Source: Cepaea nemoralis
Lineage: Eukaryota > Mollusca > Gastropoda > Stylommatophora > Helicidae
Assembly (NCBI GenBank): GCA_014155875.1
Contig: JACEFZ010011685.1
Span: 372,001-436,000, forward strand
DNA: 64,000 nt
Reading direction: 5' to 3'
The notes below the pieces were generated by a model. That model saw only the letters and a list, made by a program, of their open reading frames with translations, did no database searches and was not told the DNA's origin. Shown here one piece after another: positions 22,926 through 33,678 of this stretch. Every line of letters begins with the position of its first letter. Positions within the stretch are counted from its first letter, which is position 1. The position numbers and the translations under genes are program-made.

Positions 22926-23165
22926 TATAAAGCCGGCTTCCTGGCCTAGAGGTTAGCGGATTTTATCCGTAATCTCGTATACTCTAGTAGTAACGTGACG
23001 ACGGTGAGAATCAGCAGTGGTTCGAATCGCGTCGGTAACTTTCGGGGTAAGTGAACCGGCCGCTCAGAAAGCAATGGAAAACTAGTGAGCGTAATCTTGC
23101 CAAGAAATCAACAATCAGCTGAAATATGCTGATGTTGACAGCAATGTCCTGTAAAGGATATGCAA
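22926..23165 (+). mobile_element. tRNA-derived SINE (family A), most complete copy
   Basis: The head has an A-box-like TGGCCTAGAGG and a B-box-like GTGGTTCGAATCGCG. The body has GAGCGTAATCTTGCCAAGAA, and the 3' end GTCCTGTAAAGGATATGCAA. Pol III boxes in the right order and spacing, plus five related copies, mark a SINE. Confidence 0.85.
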
Positions 23166-23245
23166 ACATGGATACGTTATAAAATAGGTCTGCATACCAT
23201 ATTTGACACCTTGCACATGTTAAATCATAAATTAACATGCCATAT

Positions 23246-23478
23246 GTGAAAGCCCGCTGTATAACTAAGGGGTTACGGACGCAGTTAGTGTTCGAAATAC
23301 AGCGGCGCGCGATTTGTCAGCAGACCGCGTTGCGTTGGATTTTACCGAAATGTTATGGATGCCGGTCGTTCAGAAAGCAATGGCAAACTACTGAACGTAA
23401 ATTTGCCAAGAAATCACAACAGCAAACAATACTGGTGTTGACTGCAACGTCCAGTAAAGGATATGCAACTAACTTTTT
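23246..23478 (+). mobile_element. SINE (family A) copy
   Basis: AGCCCGCTGTATAACTAAGG head, GTTACGGACGCAGTTAG, CTGAACGTAAATTTGCC and GTCCAGTAAAGGATATGCAA, followed by a T run. Inserted in the same minisatellite as the copy at 22,926. Confidence 0.85.
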
Positions 23479-23860
23479 TTTTTTAACGTTAGGGAAAGCT
23501 TCCATATGTTAAATCATAAATTAGCATGCCATATGTGCGTTAGGGAAAGCTTCCATATGTTAAATCATAAATTAGCATGCCATATGTGACTCCTTTCATA
23601 AATTAAATCATAAATTAGCATTCTGTATTTGACAGCTTTCATAAGTTAAATCATAAATTAGCTGTCATATTTGATACCTTTCATAAGTTAAATCATAAAT
23701 TTGCCAAGATTAGCATACCAAAATTGACACCTTTAATATGTTAAATCATGAATTAAACCTTGCATGTGGTAAATCGCAGGTAAATGGCTTATTTGATACT
23801 GTCCATATTTTAAACTATAGGTTAGCATGCACTATTTGACACCTTGGCCTATGTTTAATC
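23479..23860. repeat. Diverged continuation of the 43-bp minisatellite
   Basis: Units with GTTAAATCATAAATTAGCAT and ATTTGACACC, more mutated than at 22 kb, extending to about 25 bp from the donor of exon 5. Confidence 0.85.
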
Positions 23861-23882
23861 ACACACTTGTAAGGAAATCTAC

Positions 23883-23959
23883 CTGCAAAAAGGAAGCGTT
23901 GATGTAGTCGCCGAGGTTCTTTTCTGGGTCAGCCAACAGATGAACTCTGGAGTGGTCAT
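23883..23959 (-). CDS. RPTP exon 5: D1 DHSRV and DYINAS motifs
   Basis: 77 nt, acceptor TTTACAG, donor CAG|GTAGAT. The two-base lead completes a tyrosine codon opened in exon 4. The peptide is DDHSRVHLLADPEKNLGDY then INASFLQ, carrying the D-H-S-R-V and D-Y-I-N-A-S motifs that build the substrate pocket and fold of PTP domains. It is bounded by minisatellite on the left and a 30.7-kb intron on the right. Confidence 0.96.
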
Positions 23960-24129
23960 CTGTAAATATAACAGTCGGATGTGCTCTTTGATCTTGTTTG
24001 AAATCACGTGTTCTCTCGCAATTACATTATCACAACTACTACTATCTCACTATGTGACGAAACGCGTACAGATCGGCAGATCTCTGCATAATAGCCCTTT
24101 GAAGGGAGTGCGATGCGTTGGTCTCCCTT

Positions 24130-27100
24130 GAATTTAATGTCAATTAATAAGGGATTTCCCATCTGAAGTAGTGCGTGGCGAGATCTCTAGGTTCACGAGT
24201 GCTTCATGCAGCACGGGTTGGTAGAACTTATCGTGACTCTGGTTTTCTCCATGAATCAAGGAATTCACGCGGCCTGAGTAGGCAAGTTGAAGGCGCACTG
24301 AGTCAGCGGTGATCAGCTGCCAACCAGACCTCAGCGTAAGACAGATCACAGCCACTGGGCTGCTGTATTTGTGATGTCAATGTGCGCGGCCAGAGCGGAC
24401 ATCTGCAGTCAAGTTTGTGATTGGTAAATCACAGGTTAGTTGCTTGCTTGTGCTTGAGCTCCAACGCGAAGTTCTGTATGTCGGATGAAGACATCCTGTT
24501 GTCCAACATCAGTGTGATGACATACAGGACCTGAGTTTTGCGTGAGTATCCGTTGTCCCATGTCTGGCTTATTGGTGTGCAGACTGGTGGTTCCTCGCCG
24601 TACAGGCAGACACTCTCCGACTTCGGAGGAATCAGCGATCCTATTGACTTTAGCCAGGACCCCGAAGGGACCTGTTGCCCAGGACGCTCGACGAGGACGC
24701 GTCAATAGGTCTTGGCCAGTATATAACCCGGCCCTGGTGCCTTGGAAACACCTCTGCGTCCCACAGGTTAGTTGAATACTTATTCTATTGTTTAACTGTT
24801 GTCTTTATGCCGTGCCGATCTCCCCGAACGAATTAATTGCCATCGGAAATGAGTAGTCGCGTAGCGTTACAATTTACAGCTGGCTGTCTGCATATTTAAG
24901 TAGGCTTTATCGATCAGCGACGTAATGTGTTACCTGACGGAACAAGCCTTATTCTACAGCGAGAAGTGTGTAAATAAAATAGGCCGAACGATGTGCTTTC
25001 GAGGACTGGTGAAAATCCCATGTGTCTAGATAGATATATTTGTTACCTGATTGTTTACAAATGAGTTACAGGGACAGTGATATGTATATTATTACTGCGT
25101 TGTGCTAGGGAGATCATGGTTCTTTACCAAGTGTGTAGTAGTTTATTAATTACGCATGCAAGGCAGGGAGTGTGTCAGTCATTACATCGACATGCTAGAC
25201 GCGGTAAATAATGATAAGGTATATCTTATTATTGAAGAGGTGTAATGTGCTTAGTGACATTAGAATGGAAACTTAAGTGTTCTATCAGTGGTGGTGATTT
25301 TTCGAGGAATCAAGGTGAGATCGGCCGTGGTGTATTTGATGTGTGAAGATAGCAGTGTTATTCCGCGTAAGCAGAATGGTGATGCATCGATAGGATAACA
25401 GTTGATAGGAAGTATTTATGATACTATTGTTACTGCTTGTTTTCATGTCCGCCCGCTAGAATGACCGTGCGTGTTCCATCTTACGTTTGTCTAGGCAGCC
25501 GACTGGGAGGTAGGCCGGTACGCCCAACCCGTTAGGTTACAGGTCCGACCTAAAGCGATCGTGCATATCCGATGGTTGAACATACCCGATCGAGGGTGAT
25601 GCGGCACTCCGTAATTCGAGGCCGTTGTGTCTAGATAGATCTAGGATTGGAACCTAACCCGTTTCTGTCTCTAATATTCTACTCTTCTGGAACCTGACTC
25701 TGTTCATGGAGTACTGTTAGTACTGCCGTGAAGTAGTAGTAGATGAGGGGAATAATCCCCCCCCCCCAAAAAAAAAAGGGTGGAGCCAGAGTTTGGTAGT
25801 GGAGAATCTGGAGGCTTGATACATTGGATGACGTGACTTAAGTCGTCACGGGACAAGGTACACGGGACCCACAGTAGCGGTGGGAAAGTGTAATGGTGGA
25901 TGGCCACCACAGCTGTGCTCGACCGGCACAGGTATGACTGACCTGGAAGATAGTCAGTGAATAAAAGGGCAACTCAGGATCTGGGACAGGGATCCCAGAA
26001 CTGCCACTATGGCTGTGATATGAGTTTGTTATTTAAGTGTAACAATTCATGAGTTCTCCTTAGTTAATACTATAGTAATGAATTATCAGGAGTATAATTC
26101 ATTATAGTCATATAGTTATTAATGTGTGTAATTGATCAGTCCATGGGTTAACGGATTGGTGAATTGATGAGTCTGTCAGGAAGGAGATGTCCGGCTGGAC
26201 ACCTTCTCGATAAAGTAATCACTACACTGAAAGGGAAGTAGGTGTATATGTTGATTGAGGATGGAAGGTGAAACAGGATTGGACTGGCACCAGGCGAAAG
26301 ATGCTTGACAGAGTCATACAGTCGAATCTGGTGCTAGGGGTTATTGGTAGCCCAGAAGTGTTACTTGACTGAACAGGTGGGCTATTGCTTTCTCCAACAT
26401 CATTATGCCTATACATTATGATTACTAGTAGATCTATGATGTGATGATTTCATACTCTTGTTGGTTGACATGAGGAATGTCTGAGAGGCAGGTGACATGG
26501 TGGAGATGCTGTTAGTCTTTGTTGTAGTTGAGTACTCACACCAACCTCTCCGTGTTTCAGGATCTGTTATTACTATACTGAAGAAGATTCAAGAGCTTCA
26601 CCGTGAGCTCTATGGACCCACTCATTCCAGTGCCTCTCAAGAAGTTGATTGAGGCCATACTGGGAGTGGTCTTCTGAGTCTGCGAGATCAATGTTGGAAG
26701 GAGCTGAGTGCTGAATATGTCTGTAGGTCTAGGTTAGGACCTCCGCCAAGAGTCCGACGAGTGTCATCCGATCCCGAGAGGATCCAACACTGAAACGTCT
26801 GGTGATTCTAGCCAGTGAAGCCCTGGTGACATTCAAACTCAGTGTAAACCTTGGTGATTGCAAGGTCGTGAACTTTCAAGTTGAGCAAGGTGATCATTGT
26901 TACCGGTCACCATGGCCCGTGTGATATGCTTCTGGCCCGGCTGGGTTGTCATGGGACACCGTGCATAATTTGATGCTTGAATAGTGTTTCTACATTGGTT
27001 ACCTTTATGAAGCCAACACGTGGTCCAGTGACCTAAGACTTTGATTACATCATTGGTGGGAACACCAGAGGGACATGTTTGTTAAGGTAGTGAGCTACCT

Positions 27101-28026
27101 CAGTCCAACGTGGTGAACTGTTGACACTGTATGCTAGGTTGTGATTGATACCCATCGATCAGGGTAATTACACGAGACTGTGTGAAGATCTATTTGTCCA
27201 AGGACATGGAAATAAGGTGAAGTGTTTAGTCACCTGATAGACTTTGCCAGTGACGTTTTGTGTTCATGTGGAGCAACCGCTCATTTTGTAGGTGACATAT
27301 CAATGTGTGGGTCACTTATGAGATAGAAGAGTGACCAGGCTCTTATGTATTTTGATACGGTGCTACATGTACTTTTTCTGCAAGTGGGAGACCGCTAATA
27401 TGCTAGGGTCGGCCCAGACTTCATCAGGAGTGTGACGAGTGAAATAGTACGACAGCAAGGAAGGATCCATGTTCATCGGTGCAGTGTCAGTCAGGCAGTG
27501 GTACTGCGCTTGATCAGCCCGTGATTGGTTCTCTGTGTGAAGAGGGAACTTTGGAGAGGCAGCAGACCTTGGAGTTCCGGTCCACTGGAGGAGCCTGGGT
27601 GAGTCGCTACCACGACTGGACAACCGCACGAGCTATCGTCCGCCTCCATGATGAAGAATACTCATCTGCATAGCTGATCTTGTACATAGTATCTTCTAGT
27701 CTGGCTTTCAGCCATCCTTCTCGGTGTTGTGGTTGACTTAGTTCAGAATTAAATTTTTGTTCTCTTAGCTATGACTTTGTGCAGTGATATGACTGGTGTC
27801 TGGTTCGAGCCCCCTTGGGGTAGGGAACCCTAGGTGAGGGAGGGGAGGTCCAGCTGTCCCGGCTTGTGTGGGGCCTGGTAGATGTAGAGTGCTATTAAGG
27901 TGATTGGAGCAAAGGCTGGGGATAGTATCTATCGTGGCAAACCAGTCCAAGCCCCGGCGGTCTTGTCACACACTAAGACCAATTACATCATCATTATAAA
28001 CGACGTCGTCGTCGTCGCCGCCACCG
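24130..28026. other. Unassigned 3.9-kb block in intron 4
   Basis: Low-repeat, moderate-GC sequence unlike the surrounding AT-rich introns. A TATA-like GTATATAACCCGG lies at about 24,718 and AATAAA at 25,960. Short open frames occur at 24,542-24,775 (+) and 27,479-27,673 (+), the latter ending WVSRYHDWTTARAIVRLHDE. A GGTTCGAGCCCC near 27,801 resembles a Pol III B box. The block ends in an (ATC)n tract like a retroposon tail. I cannot name it; an LTR, a non-coding transcript or a decayed element are all possible. Confidence 0.4.
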
Positions 28027-28030
28027 CCGC

Positions 28031-28116
<86 letters not shown>

Positions 28117-28117
28117 A

Positions 28118-28172
<55 letters not shown>
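28027..28172. repeat. (ATC)n microsatellite
   Basis: About 48 ATC/CAT units, preceded by GTC/GCC triplets. Possibly the tail of an element to its left. Confidence 0.98.
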
Positions 28173-28173
<1 letters not shown>

Positions 28174-30224
28174 CAATATTTATGATTTTGTATGTTTGCT
28201 TAATTTTACCTAATTTACACTTACTCTATGGGTGAAATGTCTTAAATGTGGCATAACTGCCTCAGTAAGTCAGGAATACGCATTGGACGCTGTGACATTT
28301 TCAATTTCCCCATAACTACAGCTTGAGAACCGTCGACAAGGCACAGCCTATTTTCTATACATGGTTGACAACGCCTGTTGATATTACCAATGCAATGATT
28401 GTGAAAACACATACGTCTGGAAATTCATAGCGCCCAGTAGATACAACGACCGGCGATTTATTAATTGGAATAACAGATTACGCCCAGTATTCCAAAGTTT
28501 GTTGTCATTCGCCCAAATGAAGTATTATTTTACGGCAGATAGTGCTGCAAGGGAATGCAGACTAAATACGTCAAACTAATAAGAGAAGGTCCGCGGATAT
28601 TTACCTTACATAAAGGATGTCCGAATAACCATGTTATCCGACCTCCTAGTGTAGACTAAGTGCGCAATTAACGTGGCAAGGGGGGGGGGGGGGGTAATAG
28701 ATTTTATATAAGGAGTAGCGAATTCAGTTTAAAGGGAGTTCTCCAGTAAAAGTGATTCTAACAGGATGTGATTTTCAGTGGATAATATTACCGAATCTCT
28801 GGAGACAAAAAGGTGAGAAATACTTGTAAAGCTACCCTGCTTGAATCGAGGGAACGTCAGTTTAATATCAGTCATCAGGTCATGATAGTGATTTGTGACT
28901 CAAGTCTAACTAAGAGACCTATTCTGAAATACATCATGGAGCATCTCCATTTTCTTATGGTGACTGCCATAATTTGTAGACACTGTAAATGTCTTGTAGG
29001 CTATCCTTGGATTGTCTTATGTTTCCTATCCTAGGATTGGCGAGAGAATTTATCAGGATAATCTTTCTTTGTGATTATCTAAATGTCATTTTTATGTGTG
29101 TCTAAATACGCATGCATGTTATATGATATATACGTATTATCTGGAACATTATATACATTGAGTGTGTGATGATTTTATGTTATCCCCTATCCTGAGGAAA
29201 GGACATATGCATAATGACCAGAGTGAGATGTCACTCTTAATCGGAGTCCGATCAGTAGACATTGACCACTGAGCGAATAGTTATATTAATGAGTATGATT
29301 GCTTCTTGCACACAAGAGTCAGGTGTGCATTGCAAACATGCTAGAGGTAAGCCTATGTCATGTAGGACATTGGTTAAGTCCAATCATGTAAGTGACACTA
29401 TAGTCAGCGGACAAAGGTCTGGCTGATTTATGTCTATGTAGTAGTAGTATATGGGTGTTTGTTCCACACTTTTTTGAGGATGTGGAGTTTTCTAATTATT
29501 TTGTAAGGAGGGGTACAATTATGTTGTCCATTATGTTACAACAGATATGGGAGGTGGTCTGTTGGTACAAGTGATGATGCAAAGAAGGGAAATCATCCCT
29601 TGCCGAAGTGGAGCGATTCCTCAGTGAAGGAGGAAATCTGCTTTCTTATATTTGCCACTCCGCCACCCAAGGATGAAACTAAGTTGCATTACCACCCCAT
29701 GTATCCTCATTTAAGTCCAGCGGCCAACAACTAATAAACAACTAATAAACAACTAATAAACAACTACGCCACGACTCTTAACCTTTTCTTTACTGACGGT
29801 ACTTTTAAGTACCACTCACTTCAAATGGCTATATTTTTACAATCTGATCACGAATCCTGACGGTACTTAAAGGTCTATCTAAAATAACATTGCTTGTTTC
29901 CCAGGTAGGTGGCGTGAATGTTTGGAAGCGATCTGGGCATGCGCAATACATTTTCTTTGTGTCGAGTTTCATTAGTCATCCATCTTGAAATAGGGACTGG
30001 ACACTGCCTGCATGACGTCTACTATTTGATCGTTATTTTACAGTTTGTTGGTGCTACAGATTTTTAATCAACTACAGTATTATACAGGTAAGCATTTGAA
30101 ATATGTCTTCTAAATTGATAGTTTATTTTTAATTGAACGCACTAAAATATGTCATGGTACTTATAAGTACCGCCAGGTCGGAAGTGGGTAAAACTCGGGT
30201 AAACCAAGGGATGTGAGAAAAGTT

Positions 30225-30405
30225 AACTTTTTTGAACCTAATCATCATCATGTGATAGACTTATTTTGAACCTAATCATCATCATGTGATTGACTTATTT
30301 TGAACCTAATCATCACCATGTGATTGACTTATTTTGAACCTAATCATCACCATGTGATTGACTTATTTTGAACCTAATCATCATCATGTGATTGACTTAT
30401 TTTGA
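30225..30405. repeat. 34-bp tandem repeat upstream of the piggyBac transposase
   Basis: Five copies of a unit with TTTTGAACCTAATCATCA and CATGTGATTGACTTA, differing at one or two bases. Confidence 0.93.
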
Positions 30406-30466
30406 TAGCAAGTACCATATAATTTGTGTGTGTTTATATGATTTTTTAATTTTTTTTCTAGGTGTC

Positions 30467-32181
30467 ATGGCCTGTAAACGAAAATATCTGACTGAGGAAG
30501 AAATTGTCATTGCCCTAGAAGAAGATCTCCCATCTGATATTGATACACCAGTAGAGAGCAGCTCGGATGAGGAACTAGAGAACAACCCTAATGTTGCCGG
30601 TTCTTCTGAATCTCAGAATGTGCAACTTTCTGATACTAGTTCCAGTGATGAGGAGACATTTTCAGTAATCCAAAGGAACTGGAGAAAGAAACCAATCTCA
30701 AAGAGTCTGCCAGTTTTCTCTAAGGAGGTTGGGCCAGTTCTCCAGCATTTTGTGGGAAAAGAGACTGCAGCAGATATATTTCTCACTGTGCTATCAGAAT
30801 CCACAATTGAAAATGTAGTTTTTCAAACAAACTTGTACATTCAACAAAAACAGTTAAGAGTGAAACCTGTTGACACAAGAGAAATGCTTTCATTTATGGG
30901 TCTGCATTTCTTTTTCGGCTACCATAGGTTACCACACATGAGACATTACTGGTCAAGCGACATGGATTTTTCTACTCCAATTGTACCTAAAGCTATGCAG
31001 CGTGACAGATACTTTGAGATTCTTGCGAATCTTCATGTAAATGATAATAGTGCAATTCCGAAGGACAATTGTGACAAACTGTTCAAGATTAGACCTCTTA
31101 TTCAGGACCTGAATCGCAATTTTCAGATGCTCAGACTACCTAATGAAGTTCAGAGCATAGATGAGAGCATGGTTCTCTTCAAAGGGCGTTCATCGCTGAA
31201 GCAGTATAACCCCATGAAACCAATAAAGCGGGTTATAAAATTTGGTGTCGAGCCGATATGACTGGCTATGTCTATGAGTTTGAAATTTATCAAGGGAAAT
31301 CTCAAGACACAAATAATTCCAAAGCCAGATTTGGATTGGGAGGCAGTATAGTTGATAGACTGACCCACAGTTTGAGAGGATGTGGCTATGTGGTCATGAT
31401 GGATAACTATTTTACATCTGTAGAACTGTTTGAGCACATGAAGGCAAACAAGATATTTGCATGTGGAACTGTTAGATCCAATAGGAAGCATCTCCCTAAG
31501 CTTCAAGAGGATAAGAAGTTACAAAGTGGAGATTTTGACTACAGCTCTACAGAGCAAGGTATTACCTTCTTCAAGTGGAGAGACAATAAATGTGTTCATC
31601 TTTTGTCAAACTACCATGGCAATGAAGCTACAACTCTGAGTCGACAAGAGCGGAACGGGACTAGAAAAGACGTTGTAGCACCTGCTATAGTTGGGGACTA
31701 CAATTCCTCAATGGGAGGCGTGGACAAGGCAGATATGCTCCGATCATTATATGATCCTGATAGAAAGTCCAAAAAGTGGTGGCATAGATTGTTTTTTGCA
31801 ATGATTGAAATGGCATACGTCAATGCTTTTGTAATTTACAAAGAGATCCACCATGAATCAACACTACTTGAGTTTCGAAGAAACTTAGCGATGGGACTAA
31901 TCGCTCAGGGAAAGATCCCTGTGAAAAAAAGAGGTCGTCCTTCAATCAGCACCACACCAGAGCAGCCAAAGAAGAGAAGGAAGAACAACTTTTCTGTGTC
32001 TAAAGACATCAGAGGACAAAACCTAGGAGCTCACTGGCCTACCTTTGTTCAAGAAAGGGGAAGGTGTGAAATGTGCTCTACAAAAAAAATCCAGTCCAAA
32101 CCACATTCAAAATGTTCATTTTGCAATGTATTTTTGTGCTGCAATGAAAAAAAGAATTGCTTTTATGAATACCATGTATAG
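30467..32181 (+). pseudogene. piggyBac transposase, one single-base frameshift
   Basis: Start at MACKRKYLTEEE, after a CTAG that could be a splice acceptor. An acidic N-terminus is followed by the DDE-type domain with three aspartates in their family contexts: SIDESMVLFKGR (about 31,160), VMMDNYFTS (about 31,400) and GGVDKADML (about 31,720). The C-terminal cysteine-rich domain (CEMC...CSFC...CCNEKKNC) that binds the ends is present. The first frame ends at 31,261; the rest continues in the next frame from about 31,244, one base missing at the TTTGG near 31,241. The product would perform TTAA-specific cut and paste in the nucleus. Roughly 570 codons, the usual length. Otherwise undamaged, so either recent decay or a sequence error. 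Confidence 0.95.
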
Positions 32182-33125
32182 ATATGCACATAAGCAGATG
32201 TTTTCATAAAACAATAAAAAAAAAAAAAAAAATTATGTGTTGGTTCCTGTTGGTACATTAAAGTCCCAAAAAACAAATTGTAAAATATTATTGTTAAAAT
32301 TATTTTTTTTTCCCAGACTCATATCTTAGTTGTATATGTATTAAAATATACCATTTAGAAAAATAAAATGGTTACAAAGTTATAGATAAAATAATTCAGG
32401 ATACAAAGGGTTAAACTATGTAACAACTATTCAGCAAGTAAACAACAACCTTTACGCACGTCCAATTAGTCTATATTGATACCTACAGAGATCATTCTAC
32501 AAGGAATCATGAACCATAGAATACCCAGTGTCAAGATCAACTAGTGCCAGATTTGTCCAGGAAATAAACATTTATAAACATTGTTTATCTTAACTGGAGA
32601 CATGCAAACAGTTATACGTAGTTAAGTGTGCTATAATTGTGTTGGATGTTCTTGAATTTTGGTATCAACGATCGGACATTGGGATAGTAATATTTGTTAG
32701 ATAATTAGGCATAAAGATATCAAGTGTGTAATATTTATGTAAATTGTATTGCCCATGGTGCATACCCCCAACCCGTTTCTTTTATTACATTAATGTAAAC
32801 GTCTCCTACTGTGTTCTGTAATTTCATTAGTGTTATATGTGACTTCCTTTAATTAATATTAGAGTGATAGAGTTACTTCACTTAACGATCAGATCCAACA
32901 AGAAAGAGCCGGTGGCAGGGATACAACTCGCTTGTCCTCTAATTAGAGTGATCTTACTTTCTCTTTAAAGCAGTGACTTCCCTGGGCTCTCCTGCGTGAC
33001 CTCCTATCAGGAAAAACCTATTTTATCATTTGGGAATCTCACGAGCCAATTCCTGGTTTTCCTATAATAGAGGTCCCCTGATAATTTGGGACAGCGATCT
33101 CCCATTTCTATTCTAACATACCACA

Positions 33126-33438
33126 AGTGTGTGCACGGTCCGGGATCTCATAGTTGTTAATTTCAGAATAGCAATTACCATCATATTCCCTACCCCTAGT
33201 GCAGTTAATAATTAAGTAGAGGTTAATATTTATGACTCAGTTGTTGGCCGACGGAAATTATATTTTTTTTTGCATGTGCATGCCGTATACACTGTGTAAC
33301 CAAATTGTAGTTTAATTAATTAGCTGTTACTCATCTTGCCTACTCAAAATAAAATGCTTGCTCAGTCTCTAAAGTAGATATCTGTGGTGTTGACTATAAG
33401 TATATCTCACCTACTGTTACCAGAGGCATAATTAGAGC
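33126..33438 (+). other. LTR element leader between 5' LTR and gag
   Basis: About 310 bp of untranslated leader. It begins AGTGTGTGCACGGTCCGGG directly after the LTR. I could not match a tRNA primer-binding site with confidence. Confidence 0.6.
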
Positions 33439-33657
33439 ATGGCAGACACAGCTAAGTTAAGATCCCAGTTTATGGAAACGGGAAAACTGTGTGGTCTCCA
33501 AGGCCCCGATTTGGCTAAGTTTACCTCAGATCAATTTGAAAAGTACGAAAAGTTGAGGATGGAAAAGGAAATTTCAGATGAAATACTGAGGATGGAAAGA
33601 GAATTAGAAGAGAGAAAGCTGCAAGCCGAATTTGAAAACAAAGAGAAGGATCGATAG
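33439..33657 (+). pseudogene. gag N-terminus of the Gmr1-like element, ends at a premature TAG
   Basis: Starts MADTAKLRSQFMETGKLCGL and continues as a charged coiled-coil-like stretch (KYEKLRMEKEISDEILRMER). A TAG at 33,655 stops it, but the same frame stays open before and after, and the coiled-coil pattern continues past the stop. I take it as a nonsense change in one long gag-pol frame rather than a separate protein. Confidence 0.85.
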
Positions 33658-33678
33658 CATGCTCTTGAAATTAAAAGG

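Larger units (their letters stand above)
29782..32410 (+). mobile_element. piggyBac-superfamily DNA transposon
   Basis: Flanked by TTAA at 29,778-29,781 and 32,411-32,414. The ends are short inverted repeats starting CCTTTTC and, on the other strand, CCCTTTG. The matching point in the 3' LTR (40,377-40,380) has a single TTAA, the empty site. The element contains a near-complete transposase gene, GGTACTT/AAGTACC subterminal palindromes near its left end, and a small tandem array upstream of the gene. 2,629 bp, a usual size for an autonomous piggyBac. Confidence 0.96.
28291..33125 (+). repeat. 5' LTR, split by a piggyBac insertion
   Basis: Starts TGTGACATTTTCAATTTCC and ends ATTCTAACATACCACA. 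The piggyBac at 29,782-32,410 plus one TTAA duplicate account for its extra 2.6 kb; the remaining 2.2 kb matches the 3' LTR. A G run at about 28,681 (about 15 G) is shorter in the 3' LTR (about 11 G). Confidence 0.93.

Noticed and set aside
27479..27673. 64-codon frame as a real C-terminal exon
   Set aside because: No family recognised, no supporting splice acceptor found, wrong strand for the host gene.
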